Origin: Burkholderia sp. 4M9327F10
GTDB taxonomy: Bacteria > Pseudomonadota > Gammaproteobacteria > Burkholderiales > Burkholderiaceae
DNA: 48,428 bases
Reading direction: 5' to 3'
Assembly: GCF_005503145.1 (NCBI RefSeq)
Contig: NZ_SCNV01000065.1
Coordinates: 1-48,428 of the forward strand
The position numbers and the translations under genes were made by a program. Below are positions 32,341 to 40,527 of this stretch, piece by piece (the stretch's first letter is position 1; the number at the start of each line of letters is the position of its first letter). The notes beneath the pieces were generated by a model, which was given only the letters and a program-made list of their open reading frames with translations, ran no database searches and had not been told where the DNA came from.

Positions 32341-33366
32341 ATGGAAGATCTTGGGTTCATATCCTCCAAGCCACTCCGCGCCACGTATTCGACAATAGAC
32401 GGAAACGACCTCCGCGATTTCATCGCCTCGGCATATCCGTTTGACTCACCGTTCGAATGTAGCTTGCTGAGAAGAGGATTCAACGATGTCTATCTTCTTC
32501 GCTTTGCCGATGGCTGCAGCAAGATAGCTCGCCTGAGCTCGCGTCGAGCGCGGGGAGAATCAAACGTCGCTTACGAAACCTCACTGCTTTGCCATCTGAA
32601 GGCAGCGGGTGGCGATGTGGCAGCACCGCTTTCCACGAACACGGGCGCGCTGAGTATCGAAGTCGACGCAGCGGAAGGCCGCCGTTCGCTTGTCGTATTT
32701 GAGTTCCTGGCAGGCGATCCTCCCGGTGCCGACTTACAGGACACGAAAACGATGGCTGCCAGCCTCGCTACTCTGCATTGTTTAGCGCGAAGTTATAGCG
32801 GGCCGGCAAGTCATTACGTGCTGGATCTTCAGCATCTGGTTAGTCGGCCGTTACAACGGCTGTTGAATCACGCATCGATGGACGAGGTCCTTTCGGGACG
32901 CCTGAGAGAAATGGCCTCAAACCTGATCGCGAAAATCGAAGCAACGACGCAACTGACAATGGTCTTCTGCCACGGTGACTGCCATGGCGGAAACACGTTT
33001 ATGACAAGTTCTTCGGACGGTCGCCGTGTTGGTTCGTTTTTCGACTTCGACGACGGAGGCCCGGGTTACCTTGCATACGATCTCGCGGTCTACCTTTGGG
33101 CTATGTTATTGAACAGCAAGGAAATCGAGCTAAGCGCCGAGCAGAGCGAGCGATGGAGGTGCTTCGTCGATGGCTATCGCGAGGTGTCGCCACTGTCTCC
33201 GACGGATTTTTCGGCTATAGCGCTGTTTGTTTCCGCGCGGCATTTCTGGTTTTTGGGTGAGTATGCGAGTCGCGGCGACGAATGGGGTTCCGCGGTGCTT
33301 CCGCCAAAATGGCTGCAAAAACAGGCGGACAAGCTCGATCAGTGGTGCGCACTCGAAACCCCTTGA
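32341..33366 (+). CDS. Aminoglycoside phosphotransferase-fold kinase (SrkA/APH-like)
   Basis: A 341-aa small-molecule or protein kinase of the APH fold. The ATG at 32341 with GGGAG 7 nt upstream is preferred over a TTG 20 codons earlier. Seen: LLRRGFNDVYLLRFADG (nucleotide loop), the brace VVFEFLAGDPPG, catalytic loop CHGDCHGGN (His211, Asp213) and metal-binding FFDFDDGGPGYLAYDLA (Asp235-238). The spacing and the DFDD motif recall SrkA/YihE stress kinases as much as resistance enzymes. Lower GC than the neighbours suggests transfer. Confidence 0.87.
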   Translation: MEDLGFISSKPLRATYSTIDGNDLRDFIASAYPFDSPFECSLLRRGFNDVYLLRFADGCSKIARLSSRRARGESNVAYETSLLCHLKAAGGDVAAPLSTNTGALSIEVDAAEGRRSLVVFEFLAGDPPGADLQDTKTMAASLATLHCLARSYSGPASHYVLDLQHLVSRPLQRLLNHASMDEVLSGRLREMASNLIAKIEATTQLTMVFCHGDCHGGNTFMTSSSDGRRVGSFFDFDDGGPGYLAYDLAVYLWAMLLNSKEIELSAEQSERWRCFVDGYREVSPLSPTDFSAIALFVSARHFWFLGEYASRGDEWGSAVLPPKWLQKQADKLDQWCALETP

Positions 33367-33426
33367 TGCTCAAAGCTACACCCGAATGTCACTGCACCCA
33401 ACGGCTCCTAACGGCTTTTTCGAAGG

Positions 33427-33519
33427 ACTGTTCAGGATCGCGTGCTGCCTATCGCGACCTTGTGAGGTTCGAGCGGTGCATGCCGATCGTAGACAGGCGG
33501 CGACCGGCCACTTGCGGTC
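33427..33519 (+). repeat. Dispersed repeat copy R4 (diverged)
   Basis: It begins ACTGTTCAGGATCG and ends CGGCCACTTGCGGTC, resembling the two ends of R1 (ACTGCTTCGGGTCG and CGGCCAATTGCGGTC) with extra sequence between. It lies in the 264-bp gap between the convergent kinase and acetyltransferase genes. Confidence 0.45.
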
Positions 33520-33630
33520 ATTCGATCCGTGAACGTGAATCGTCGTCAACCGCCCGGCGCGTGGCGCGGTGGGTGCTGTCGTAAAGGCGCGTGCCGGTTG
33601 ACGAGGCAGGTGCGAAGCGACGGATATGTG

Positions 33631-34065
33631 TCATGACGGCTTGTAGACGTCCGGTCGCAAAATCTCCATGAAACGCCATGCGTTCCCGATCTCGGTGAAA
33701 CCGAACTGCGCATAGAGCGAATGTGCATCCGATGTCAGCAGCAGGAGACGACGAAGGCCCGAAAGATCTTCGTGTTGCGTCACTTCGTGCATCAGCCATT
33801 TCGACAAACCCTTGCCCCGGTGTGCCTCGAGAATGAACACATCGGCGACGAGTGCAAACGTTGCCCTGTCGGTGACGACGCGAGCCAAGCCGACCTGCGC
33901 CGTCGGAGAATAGACGCCGAAGCACAGCGAATTAGCGATCGACTTTTCGACGACCGCTCGAGGTATGCCCGCGGCCCAATACGAATCTTCCGACAGAAAC
34001 CTGAAAATCATCTCGTGGTCGAGGCGCGCCGCATCAGTCGAAATTTCGTATCCAGCGATAGTCAT
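33631..34065 (-). CDS. GNAT family N-acetyltransferase
   Basis: A 144-aa single GNAT domain. The ATG at 34065 has AAGGAT upstream; a start 28 codons earlier is unlikely. Seen: LCFGVYSPTAQVGLARVV (beta-sheet), VFILEAHRGKGLSKWLM (acetyl-CoA pyrophosphate loop RGKGLS) and LLLTSDAHSLYAQFGFTEIG, the classic C-terminal YxxFGF. The acceptor is unknown; amino acids, amines or drugs are all possible. It converges with the kinase gene. Confidence 0.92.
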   Translation of the reverse strand: MTIAGYEISTDAARLDHEMIFRFLSEDSYWAAGIPRAVVEKSIANSLCFGVYSPTAQVGLARVVTDRATFALVADVFILEAHRGKGLSKWLMHEVTQHEDLSGLRRLLLLTSDAHSLYAQFGFTEIGNAWRFMEILRPDVYKPS

Positions 34066-34335
34066 GGTCACGGTATCCTTTTCGTGGAGTTGGCGATGGG
34101 CGATGAGCTTTATCGGGTAACTATCAAGCTGCATCGATAGGTGCGCCATCCCCTGTTAGTGGCGCCACCACCGTGAGTCAACCTGACTCTAGGCTCAACA
34201 GGTTTATCGAACATTCTGAAGGCGCGGCCCTTCGTTTGACATGTACAGTGCCTTTGCTGTTACCAACACAGTTGCATTCACCCACGCGATACAAGAGCGC
34301 CGGCATTGAAGATGGAGCGCATCCACACGCCGGAA

Positions 34336-34361
34336 GCGTAGCCAGTGGCGACTGGCTACGC
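34336..34361. repeat. Perfect 11-bp hairpin
   Basis: GCGTAGCCAGT, loop GGCG and ACTGGCTACGC. No T-run follows on either strand, so it is a structure of unknown role next to the dispersed repeat rather than a clear terminator. Confidence 0.6.
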
Positions 34362-34397
34362 CCTCACCGAGTGTTGAATGGCCACTTCTCGGGAGCG

Positions 34398-34499
34398 TGA
34401 ACGACCGCTTCGGGTCGGCAAGGGAAGTTCATGCCGGGGACGGGTAGTTGACTGACGGGCGGTAGCCGAACTTCTAGGTTCGGCCACAAACGGCCGCTC
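34398..34499 (+). repeat. Dispersed repeat copy R3
   Basis: A 102-bp segment starting TGAACGACCGCTTCGGGTC is the gapless partner of R5 at 26344-26445 (about 72 percent identical by hand). Its opening GACCGCTTCGGGTCG links this subfamily to the R1/R2 type. Confidence 0.7.
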
Positions 34500-34622
34500 A
34501 CATGCTTCATCGTGAGGATGTTGGAACGTCGGGCCTGTCCGGACAGCGGACCTTCGTTACACGTATCCCGCCATCACGCGATCGACCAGAAAATCGCCAC
34601 GGCTCGCACGGTCCTGGTCAAA

Positions 34623-35213
34623 TCAATGGCTGACCAGCGGCAGGAAAATCTCATCGACAATCTCTCTGATCGCTTCGTCCGACAGCGGCTCGAAGGTCAT
34701 CAGAACCTCATGGCGCGCAAGGTCGGTTGGAAGCGCAACGATTCGCGGGGTAAGGCGGGCAGCGGCGATCTCACCACGATCAATCGCGCGTCCCAGGATG
34801 GTTTGCATGACGTCGGAGTCAACGATCTGCGACCTGATCTGCGCCCTCATGGTTGCCAGGTTGGAATGCTGGTCCGCCAGGTCCTTCTGCATGTCGAAAA
34901 CCAGCCTGATCAGATCAGGCCGGGCACGGTCGGACAACCGCCGAAGCAGAAGGCTGATTTCGTCGCGGACGCTGCCGAGATCGGGGACGGCGATCGGGTT
35001 CTGCGCAAAATGCCGTGCCAGCGCAGCCGTTGCGAGCGCGGTGCGGCTCGGCCAACGCCGATAGAGCACAGGGCGGCTCGTGCCCGCACGCTTCGCGACG
35101 CCCTCCAGCGTGAGCCCGCCGTAGCCGCGCTCGATCAGTTCTGCCCAGCCGGCGTCAAGGATCGCGTCCTCCAGTTGGGTGCCTCGCCGCCGTCCGGCTT
35201 TGTCAGTATTCAT
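34623..35213 (-). CDS. TetR/AcrR family transcriptional repressor
   Basis: A 196-aa TetR regulator. The helix-turn-helix is at about 13-60: AILDAGWAELIERGYGGLTL, VAKRAGTSRPVLYRRWPSRT. The helical ligand domain resembles TetR_C proteins (DLIRLVFDMQKDLADQHSNL). GGGGG lies 5 nt before the ATG at 35213. It is divergent from the flavin monooxygenase gene with a large inverted repeat over that promoter. It probably represses the monooxygenase until a small hydrophobic ligand binds. Confidence 0.94.
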   Translation of the reverse strand: MNTDKAGRRRGTQLEDAILDAGWAELIERGYGGLTLEGVAKRAGTSRPVLYRRWPSRTALATAALARHFAQNPIAVPDLGSVRDEISLLLRRLSDRARPDLIRLVFDMQKDLADQHSNLATMRAQIRSQIVDSDVMQTILGRAIDRGEIAAARLTPRIVALPTDLARHEVLMTFEPLSDEAIREIVDEIFLPLVSH

Positions 35214-35246
35214 GGTGCCCCCATTTAAGATTCACTCTGCATCCTA

Positions 35247-35300
35247 TTGAACTCTTGATCCCAATCAAATAAGATGCACATCGTACCTTATTTGATTGGG
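35247..35300 (+). promoter_or_regulatory. TetR operator on the monooxygenase promoter
   Basis: A sigma70-like promoter, TTGAAC (35247-35252), 17-bp spacer, TAAGAT (35270-35275), is overlapped by the perfect 14-bp inverted repeat CCCAATCAAATAAG (35260-35273) / CTTATTTGATTGGG (35287-35300). The right arm runs into the ribosome site of the monooxygenase gene. A bound TetR protein would block it. Confidence 0.75.
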
Positions 35301-35308
35301 GAAATCCT

Positions 35309-36532
35309 ATGTTCGAGGCGCAAGGTTTCAAATCCCGCTCGGTCCTGATCTCCGGGGCCAGCATCGCCGGGCCGGCACTGGCTTACTGGCTCGACCGGTA
35401 TGGCTTCGATGTGACGGTGGTGGAGCGCTCGGACACCATTCGTAGCGGCGGCTACCCTATCGATATACGTGGCACTGCAATCGATGTCGTCGAACGCATG
35501 GGCGTGCTTTCGCAACTGCGGTCCGCCCATATCGACACCGGGAAGCTGACATTCGTGGATGCCGGCGGCAATCCGATCGCCACCATCGCGCCGGAGGAAC
35601 TGGCTGGTGGGGTGACCACTCGTCACATCGAGCTGCCGCGTGGCGAACTGACTTCGATTTTGTACGGTCTCACGCGCGACCGGCAGATCCGCTACCGGTT
35701 CAATGACTCCATCGAAGCGCTGTACGACGATGGCGCCGGCGTAGACGTTCGCTTCAGAAGCGGGGTGGCGCAGCGGTTCGATATCGTGATCGGTGCGGAC
35801 GGCATGCATTCCAACACGCGCGCCCTGGTGTTCGGGCCGGAAGCACCGTTCAACCGATACCTCGGTTTTTGCTTCAACCTCTTCTCGGTGCCAAACGATG
35901 CTGGCCTCTCGCGCGAAGCCGTCGTCTATGCCGAACCGGGCCGTGTCGCAGGCGTGTATGCGGTTGGCGACAGTCATACGCTCCAGGCCTTCCTGAACTT
36001 CGCTGCTGATGAACCGCCGTTTCATTCGAACACGGACGCCGACAAGCAACGCCAGCGGACGGCGGAAATTTTCAGTCATGGAGGGCCGATATTTCGTCGT
36101 TTCGTCGAAGCCATGCAGCGCGCGGACGATCTCTTTTTCGACACGGTCAGTCAGATCCACATGCCACGCTGGTCGTCCGGCCGTGTGGCGCTGGTCGGCG
36201 ACGCCGCTCACGCGCCTTCATTCTTGTCGGGACAGGGCTCCAGCCTGGCGCTGGTTGGCGCGTATGTGCTTGCCGGCGAACTGGCGTCGCATCCGGATCA
36301 CGCTGACGCATTTGCTTCGTACGAACGGATAACGCGGCCTTTCATGGAAGCAAACCAAGCGCTCGCCAAGCCGGGCGGGAGTCTGCTTATGCCCCGTACG
36401 CAGGCAGAACTCGATGCCCGCAACGCTGCGCTAGCTGCGATGCAGGCGTCGGGGAAGGCGCCGCCGCGGGCAGAGCAATCGAGGCAGGTGCATAACTCGC
36501 TGACGCTACCCGACTACACCCAGGGGGCTTAG
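35309..36532 (+). CDS. FAD-dependent aromatic monooxygenase (PHBH/TetX-like)
   Basis: A 407-aa class A flavoprotein monooxygenase using NAD(P)H and O2. Seen: VLISGASIAGPALAYWL (FAD GxGxxG), VVERSDTIRSGGYPIDIRG, FDIVIGADGMHSNTRA (DG motif) and RVALVGDAAHAPSFLSGQGSS (GD motif). These are placed as in hydroxylases of antibiotics or phenols, including TetX-type enzymes. The substrate is unknown. It is divergent from TetR, and a small membrane protein gene starts 3 bp after its stop. Confidence 0.92.
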   Translation: MFEAQGFKSRSVLISGASIAGPALAYWLDRYGFDVTVVERSDTIRSGGYPIDIRGTAIDVVERMGVLSQLRSAHIDTGKLTFVDAGGNPIATIAPEELAGGVTTRHIELPRGELTSILYGLTRDRQIRYRFNDSIEALYDDGAGVDVRFRSGVAQRFDIVIGADGMHSNTRALVFGPEAPFNRYLGFCFNLFSVPNDAGLSREAVVYAEPGRVAGVYAVGDSHTLQAFLNFAADEPPFHSNTDADKQRQRTAEIFSHGGPIFRRFVEAMQRADDLFFDTVSQIHMPRWSSGRVALVGDAAHAPSFLSGQGSSLALVGAYVLAGELASHPDHADAFASYERITRPFMEANQALAKPGGSLLMPRTQAELDARNAALAAMQASGKAPPRAEQSRQVHNSLTLPDYTQGA

Positions 36533-36534
36533 TG

Positions 36535-36888
36535 ATGACGTTTAGAGCATTATTGTCGATCGCGTCAGGACTCCTCGTGATCATTGTAATCGGTTCAATT
36601 TCCGGCGATATAGTCAAACATGTTTATGTGAACCATTCAGATAGCACATACGTTGTGCTGCAATTAGCATCTGACTGTTTCAATTGCGCAATCGGTGGCG
36701 CACTAACCGCAGTTGTCGGACGTAGCCGGAGCGCAAGCCTTATCGTCGGCATCCTCCTGACAGCGCTGGTCGTCATCGCTGAGCTTCGCATCAAAACAGC
36801 TTATCCGACGTGGTATGGGGTAACGCTAGCAATTCTTATTATTCCATCGATCATGGCTGGTTCTAAGGTTACAAAGAAAGGCTGGTGA
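36535..36888 (+). CDS. Small integral membrane protein, hypothetical
   Basis: A 117-aa protein with ATG 3 bp after the monooxygenase stop codon and AGGGGG upstream, so translation is coupled. Three or four hydrophobic segments: about 7-28 (LLSIASGLLVIIVIGSI), 45-62, 68-88 (SLIVGILLTALVVIAEL) and 92-110. A short basic tail (KVTKKGW) follows. I do not recognise the family. GC is clearly lower than in the monooxygenase gene, suggesting separate origin. Confidence 0.75.
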   Translation: MTFRALLSIASGLLVIIVIGSISGDIVKHVYVNHSDSTYVVLQLASDCFNCAIGGALTAVVGRSRSASLIVGILLTALVVIAELRIKTAYPTWYGVTLAILIIPSIMAGSKVTKKGW

Positions 36889-37021
36889 ATGGTTCGCACG
36901 CGACCCTCGAACAGAAAGCGCGCGGCTCTCAATCGCGCCGCCGTACCGGTCCGTGCGCTGGTTCGTGCCGTCTATTTTTCACGTAGATGTTGATTCAAAG
37001 TTCGTAAATACTGCGCGGTAT

Positions 37022-37177
37022 CTAGACCATGCCGAAGCCCATGACGCGGGCAAGCTCCGCGCTTACCGCGGCGCCAGATAACGGCACGGATCGTTGCATC
37101 GACGAAGGACGGCTAATTACGATTCCCACTGCGATCGAAAGAATGGCGAACGCAATCAGCGGCCGGGATTTCGACAC
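37022..37177 (-). CDS. Possible 51-aa membrane-anchored small protein
   Basis: A short frame starting at a GTG 8 nt after the GST stop codon on the same strand, with AAGGG just before it (spacing is tight). It reads SKSRPLIAFAILSIAVG at the N-terminus: basic residues, then a hydrophobic helix to about residue 22, then a short tail ending ARVMGFGMV. It could be a real small protein coupled to GST, or the relic of a larger one. No homologue is recognised. Confidence 0.35.
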   Translation of the reverse strand: MSKSRPLIAFAILSIAVGIVISRPSSMQRSVPLSGAAVSAELARVMGFGMV

Positions 37178-37185
37178 GGCCCTTT

Positions 37186-37818
37186 TTATGCTGCCTGCCG
37201 GTCTTCGGCGAGCGATTCGATTCTCGCGATTGCCCGTCCCACTGCCGGGCGATTCGATACAGCGTCGTACCAGCGCTGCACGTTCGGCGCGTCGTCCAGC
37301 GTCAGGTCCGGAAATGTCCGGCGCCAGATCCAGCCGAAATGGGCGATGTCAGCGATGGAGAAGTCGTCGCCCGCGACGAAGGTGCGTGCGGACAGCACGG
37401 CGTCGAGCAATCCGAGCTGACGACGGGCTTCCTGCGCGAAGCGATCCAGCGCGTGCACCGACGAACCGGCCGGCGCGCTGCGCAGAAAATATCCCGCCTG
37501 CCCGAAGGCCGGACTGAGCCCGGATGCATGCACAAACAGCTGCTCGAAGGTGCGCGCGCGCGTCACCGGCTCCTGCGCGAGCAGCGCACCGTGACGCTCC
37601 GCGAGATAGACGAGGATCGCCGCCGACTCGCCCAGCGTGAAGCCACGCTCATCGTCGCGAAGCACCGGCACCTTTCCATTCGGATTCAAGGCGACGAAAT
37701 CGGCGTGCTTCTGCTCGCCCTTCCGGACGTTCACCGAATGCAGCTCGTATTGCAGGCCGAGTTCTTCGAGCGCAATCGGCACCTTGACGGAATTCGGCGT
37801 GGAAAACGCGTAGACCAT
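37186..37818 (-). CDS. Glutathione S-transferase family protein
   Basis: A 210-aa cytosolic GST. The N-terminal thioredoxin-like domain has STPNSVKVPIALEELGL (glutathione-binding Ser/Asn region), NPNGKVPVL (cis-Pro) and TLGESAAILVYLAER (Glu-Ser binding the gamma-glutamyl group). The helical domain includes DDFSIADIAHFGWIW, the N-capping motif. It is of the beta/theta-like bacterial type, detoxifying electrophiles or reducing disulfides. It is divergent from a LysR gene. Confidence 0.93.
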   Translation of the reverse strand: MVYAFSTPNSVKVPIALEELGLQYELHSVNVRKGEQKHADFVALNPNGKVPVLRDDERGFTLGESAAILVYLAERHGALLAQEPVTRARTFEQLFVHASGLSPAFGQAGYFLRSAPAGSSVHALDRFAQEARRQLGLLDAVLSARTFVAGDDFSIADIAHFGWIWRRTFPDLTLDDAPNVQRWYDAVSNRPAVGRAIARIESLAEDRQAA

Positions 37819-38122
37819 GATACATGGAATTGACTCCTGAGACCGTGAATGGGATGACGTAACTTTCGACGATTGACGTCCGCCCCGGAAGCACCGTCGC
37901 GGCGATAGAAGTTATTCCGCGCAGGCATGGGCGCGCCTTGTGCCGGTCGCGCGGTGCCATCGGGATGCTGGCGCGGACGGTGGCAAGACGTGCTGCCCCC
38001 GCGCTGCACTCACTGCATCCTGCTGCTGTATAGTTGTGCGGTCGTCCCTGTGGAATGCGATATCGCTCGCGTCCGGCAACGCTGCGACGCCGTCCTTCCC
38101 CCACTCCCGAGACCCCGCCCGC
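37819..38122. other. 304-bp divergent promoter region, GST/LysR
   Basis: It should contain both promoters and the LysR operator; I see no convincing long palindrome. An AGGAG lies 14 nt before the GST start, too far for a normal ribosome site. No gene supported. Confidence 0.4.
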
Positions 38123-39049
38123 ATGGACCGCCTGGCCGCAATGGAAACCTTCGTCGCCGTCGTAGAGGCGGGCTCGTTCTCGGCGGCGGCGCGTCGGCTT
38201 CAGATTGGACAACCCGCCGTATCGAAGTCGATCGCGCAGCTCGAAGAGCATCTGAACGCGCGCCTCCTGTTGCGCTCGACCCGCGGTCTGACACCCACCG
38301 ATGCTGGCCAGCGCTTCTACGAACACGCGTGTCTGGCGATCGAAGAAGCCGATCACGCGGAACATTCGGTGCGCGAGTCGTCGGAGGGACTGGTCGGAAA
38401 GCTGCGTGTGGGCGCCGCCGTGACCTTCGCGAGGCTGCACGTCATCCCCGCGCTTGGCGCGTTCCTTGAGCAGCACCCGAAACTCGATGTCGAGATCGTG
38501 ATGGACGACCGTCCGATCGATCTGCTCGAAGAAGGCGTCGACGTCGCGTTGCGCATGGGCCGACTCGACGACTCCTCGATGACCGCGCGTCGCGTCGCAA
38601 GCGGAAAGCGCCTGGTGGTCGGCACGAAGGCGTACTTCGCACGGCACGGCGTGCCGCAAACGCCCGCGGAACTCAGTCAGCATCGGGCGATCGTTCACGC
38701 CATGCGCAGTGGTGGAGACGCGTGGGCCTTCGGGCACGCGGACGGCACCGAAGTGGCCGTCACGGTGTCGGGCCGCGTGCGGGTCAGCGCTGCCGAAGGG
38801 ATGCGCGCCGCTGTCCTCGCCGATCTGGGACTGGCTGTCGCCTCGGAATGGATGTTCGCACCGGAACTCGCGGACGGCTCCGTGCAGGCGGTACTCACGG
38901 ACTGGACGCTGCCGGGCGTCGACGTATGGGCGGTCTTTCCTTCCGGGCGGATGGCAACGACGAAGGCGCGCGCTTTCGTCGCCTTCGTCGAAAGCCTCTT
39001 TGCCGGACAGCCAGACAACCTGCCTTCAGATTCCAGCCTTGCCGATTGA
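38123..39049 (+). CDS. LysR family transcriptional regulator
   Basis: A 308-aa LysR-type regulator; the ATG at 38123 gives the standard MDRLAAMETFVAVVEAGSF opening, while the upstream in-frame extension looks noncoding. The helix-turn-helix continues AAARRLQIGQPAVSKSI, then LNARLLLRSTRGLTPT. The effector domain starts near 92 (GKLRVGAAVTFARLHVIP) with VDVALRMGRLDDSSMTARR, the CrgA-like type. Its last 24 bp overlap the convergent SDR gene. Likely targets are the divergent GST and perhaps the SDR and peroxide genes (inference). Confidence 0.93.
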   Translation: MDRLAAMETFVAVVEAGSFSAAARRLQIGQPAVSKSIAQLEEHLNARLLLRSTRGLTPTDAGQRFYEHACLAIEEADHAEHSVRESSEGLVGKLRVGAAVTFARLHVIPALGAFLEQHPKLDVEIVMDDRPIDLLEEGVDVALRMGRLDDSSMTARRVASGKRLVVGTKAYFARHGVPQTPAELSQHRAIVHAMRSGGDAWAFGHADGTEVAVTVSGRVRVSAAEGMRAAVLADLGLAVASEWMFAPELADGSVQAVLTDWTLPGVDVWAVFPSGRMATTKARAFVAFVESLFAGQPDNLPSDSSLAD

Positions 39050-39742
39050 TGCGCCGCCGTCAACGAAAAGCGTCTGCCCAGTGATGAAACTCGCGTCGTC
39101 GGAAAGCAGGAACGCGATGGCCGCGGCGATCTCTTCCGGCGTGCCGAAGCGCCCCATCGGCACGCCCGACAGATAGCGCTGCTCGCCTTCGCTTCCAGGC
39201 GGATTGTTCGCGCGGAACAACTCCGTTTCGGTGGGGCCTGGTGCCACCGAATTCACCGTGACGCCTGTCGTTGCAAGTTCCAGCGCCCAGGTGCGGGCGA
39301 AGCTCACGAGCGCGGCTTTTGCAGCAGCGTAGGCCGTGCGTTGCGTGATGCCCAGAATGGTGAGGCTGGAGATATTGACGATGCGCCCCCAGCCTCGCTC
39401 GCGCATGCCGGGCAAAAACGCCTGCACGGTTTGGACGGCCGGATGAAGATTCACCGAGAAGACTTCGTCGAGCACGTCGAGATCGACCGCTTCGACGCGT
39501 TGCGGCCGGACCAGCCCGACATTGTTGACGATGCCGTCGACGCGATCGCGTTGTGCCAACTCGCGCAGCGCTGAGTTAGTGGCAGCGCGATCGCCGAGGT
39601 CCAGCGTGACGAGTTCGCCGGGAAACGCCGCGTGCGAGCGCGCAATGCCGATGACGCGATGTCCTGCCGAGACGAGCCGCTCGCTGAGCGCAAGGCCGAT
39701 GCCTTTGGTCGCGCCCGTTACCAGAAAAGTGCGCTTTGTCAT
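39026..39742 (-). CDS. Short-chain dehydrogenase/reductase (SDR)
   Basis: A 238-aa classical SDR. Seen: LVTGATKGIGLAL (cofactor TGxxxGIG, 8-20), IVNNVGLVRP (NNAG-type), NISSLTILGITQRTAYAAAK (catalytic Ser, Tyr, Lys) and VNSVAPGPTETELF, ending GQTLFVDGGASIG as in FabG-like enzymes. It is probably an NAD(P)H-dependent ketone or alcohol oxidoreductase. It overlaps the LysR gene by 24 bp at the 3' end. A terminator separates it from the peroxiredoxin operon upstream. Confidence 0.94.
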   Translation of the reverse strand: MTKRTFLVTGATKGIGLALSERLVSAGHRVIGIARSHAAFPGELVTLDLGDRAATNSALRELAQRDRVDGIVNNVGLVRPQRVEAVDLDVLDEVFSVNLHPAVQTVQAFLPGMRERGWGRIVNISSLTILGITQRTAYAAAKAALVSFARTWALELATTGVTVNSVAPGPTETELFRANNPPGSEGEQRYLSGVPMGRFGTPEEIAAAIAFLLSDDASFITGQTLFVDGGASIGKAGI

Positions 39743-39772
39743 GATGGTCAGTTGGGTGAAATAAAGTTGGCG

Positions 39773-39797
39773 AAAAGAAAAGCCGCCCGAAGGCGGC
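39773..39797 (-). terminator. Intrinsic terminator after the peroxiredoxin gene
   Basis: On the minus strand GCCGCC-TTCG-GGCGGC, a UUCG-capped 6-bp stem, is followed by TTTTCTTTTC. It lies 19 nt beyond the peroxiredoxin stop codon and before the SDR start, so it ends the AhpD-like/peroxiredoxin transcript. Confidence 0.85.
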
Positions 39798-39815
39798 GAT
39801 GACCTGCGCGTTTGC

Positions 39816-40487
39816 TTACACCTTTGCTTGCGCGCGCTCCAGGACCGGGAGCATATCGACCGGATCGGGACGATGCGTGTAATCGGGATTCACTTCCGAA
39901 TACAGCACGATGCCATCCTGGCCAACCACGTAGCGCGCGGGCATTGGCAACGTCCATGACGGGTCGGCGTTGAACGCGGGCAGATCGTTTTTCAGGGCCT
40001 TGTAGAGATCGACCAGATAATCGGGCAGCGCGAAGCGCAGGCCGAACGCGGCACCGACCTTGCCGTTCGTGTCGCTCAACACCGGAAAGCCGAGCTTGTT
40101 ATCGCGCACCGACTTGCGGCTGTTCACGGCGGTCTGCGGCGAGATGGCCACGACGCTCGCGCCGTATCCCTCGATCTGCGGGAGCACGTCGTTGATCGCC
40201 TGTAACTCGATGTTGCAGTACGGGCACCACACGCCACGATAGAACGTGATGACGAGCGGGCCGCGACGCAGCAGTTCGGCCGACGACACTTCGTTGCCGT
40301 CCTGATCCTTGAGCGTGAAGCTGGGCGCGCGCTCGCCCGCCTTGATCGCGCGTACCGCCTGTCCGCTTGCGATCAGCTCAGCGGTGGCGCGTTCCATGAT
40401 CGGGTGAATATCGGGCGGTGCGTAGTACGGCGGCTTGCCGCCCTTGAAGTCCGCCTTGAACGCGTCGAGTTTGTCTTGCAGTGACAT
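39816..40487 (-). CDS. AhpC/TSA-family peroxiredoxin-like protein
   Basis: A 223-aa thioredoxin-fold peroxidase. AGGAGAAGGAC precedes the ATG at 40487. Residues 1-45 are a helical extension; then AGERAPSFTLKDQDGNEV, TFYRGVWCPYCNIEL with Cys88 and Cys91, VVAISPQT and FPVLSDTNGKVGAAFGL. The CxxC at the peroxidatic position suggests an atypical peroxiredoxin-like thiol enzyme. It is second in an operon 40 bp after the AhpD-like gene, a natural electron donor. Confidence 0.92.
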   Translation of the reverse strand: MSLQDKLDAFKADFKGGKPPYYAPPDIHPIMERATAELIASGQAVRAIKAGERAPSFTLKDQDGNEVSSAELLRRGPLVITFYRGVWCPYCNIELQAINDVLPQIEGYGASVVAISPQTAVNSRKSVRDNKLGFPVLSDTNGKVGAAFGLRFALPDYLVDLYKALKNDLPAFNADPSWTLPMPARYVVGQDGIVLYSEVNPDYTHRPDPVDMLPVLERAQAKV

Positions 40488-40527
40488 GTCCTTCTCCTGT
40501 GTCGGATGATCGAGTGAGAACCTGCGC

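Larger units (their letters stand above)
34066..34622. other. 557-bp intergenic region with hairpin and repeat
   Basis: No gene supported. It holds the 11-bp hairpin at 34336-34361 and repeat copy R3. The TetR gene ends at its right edge. Confidence 0.5.
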
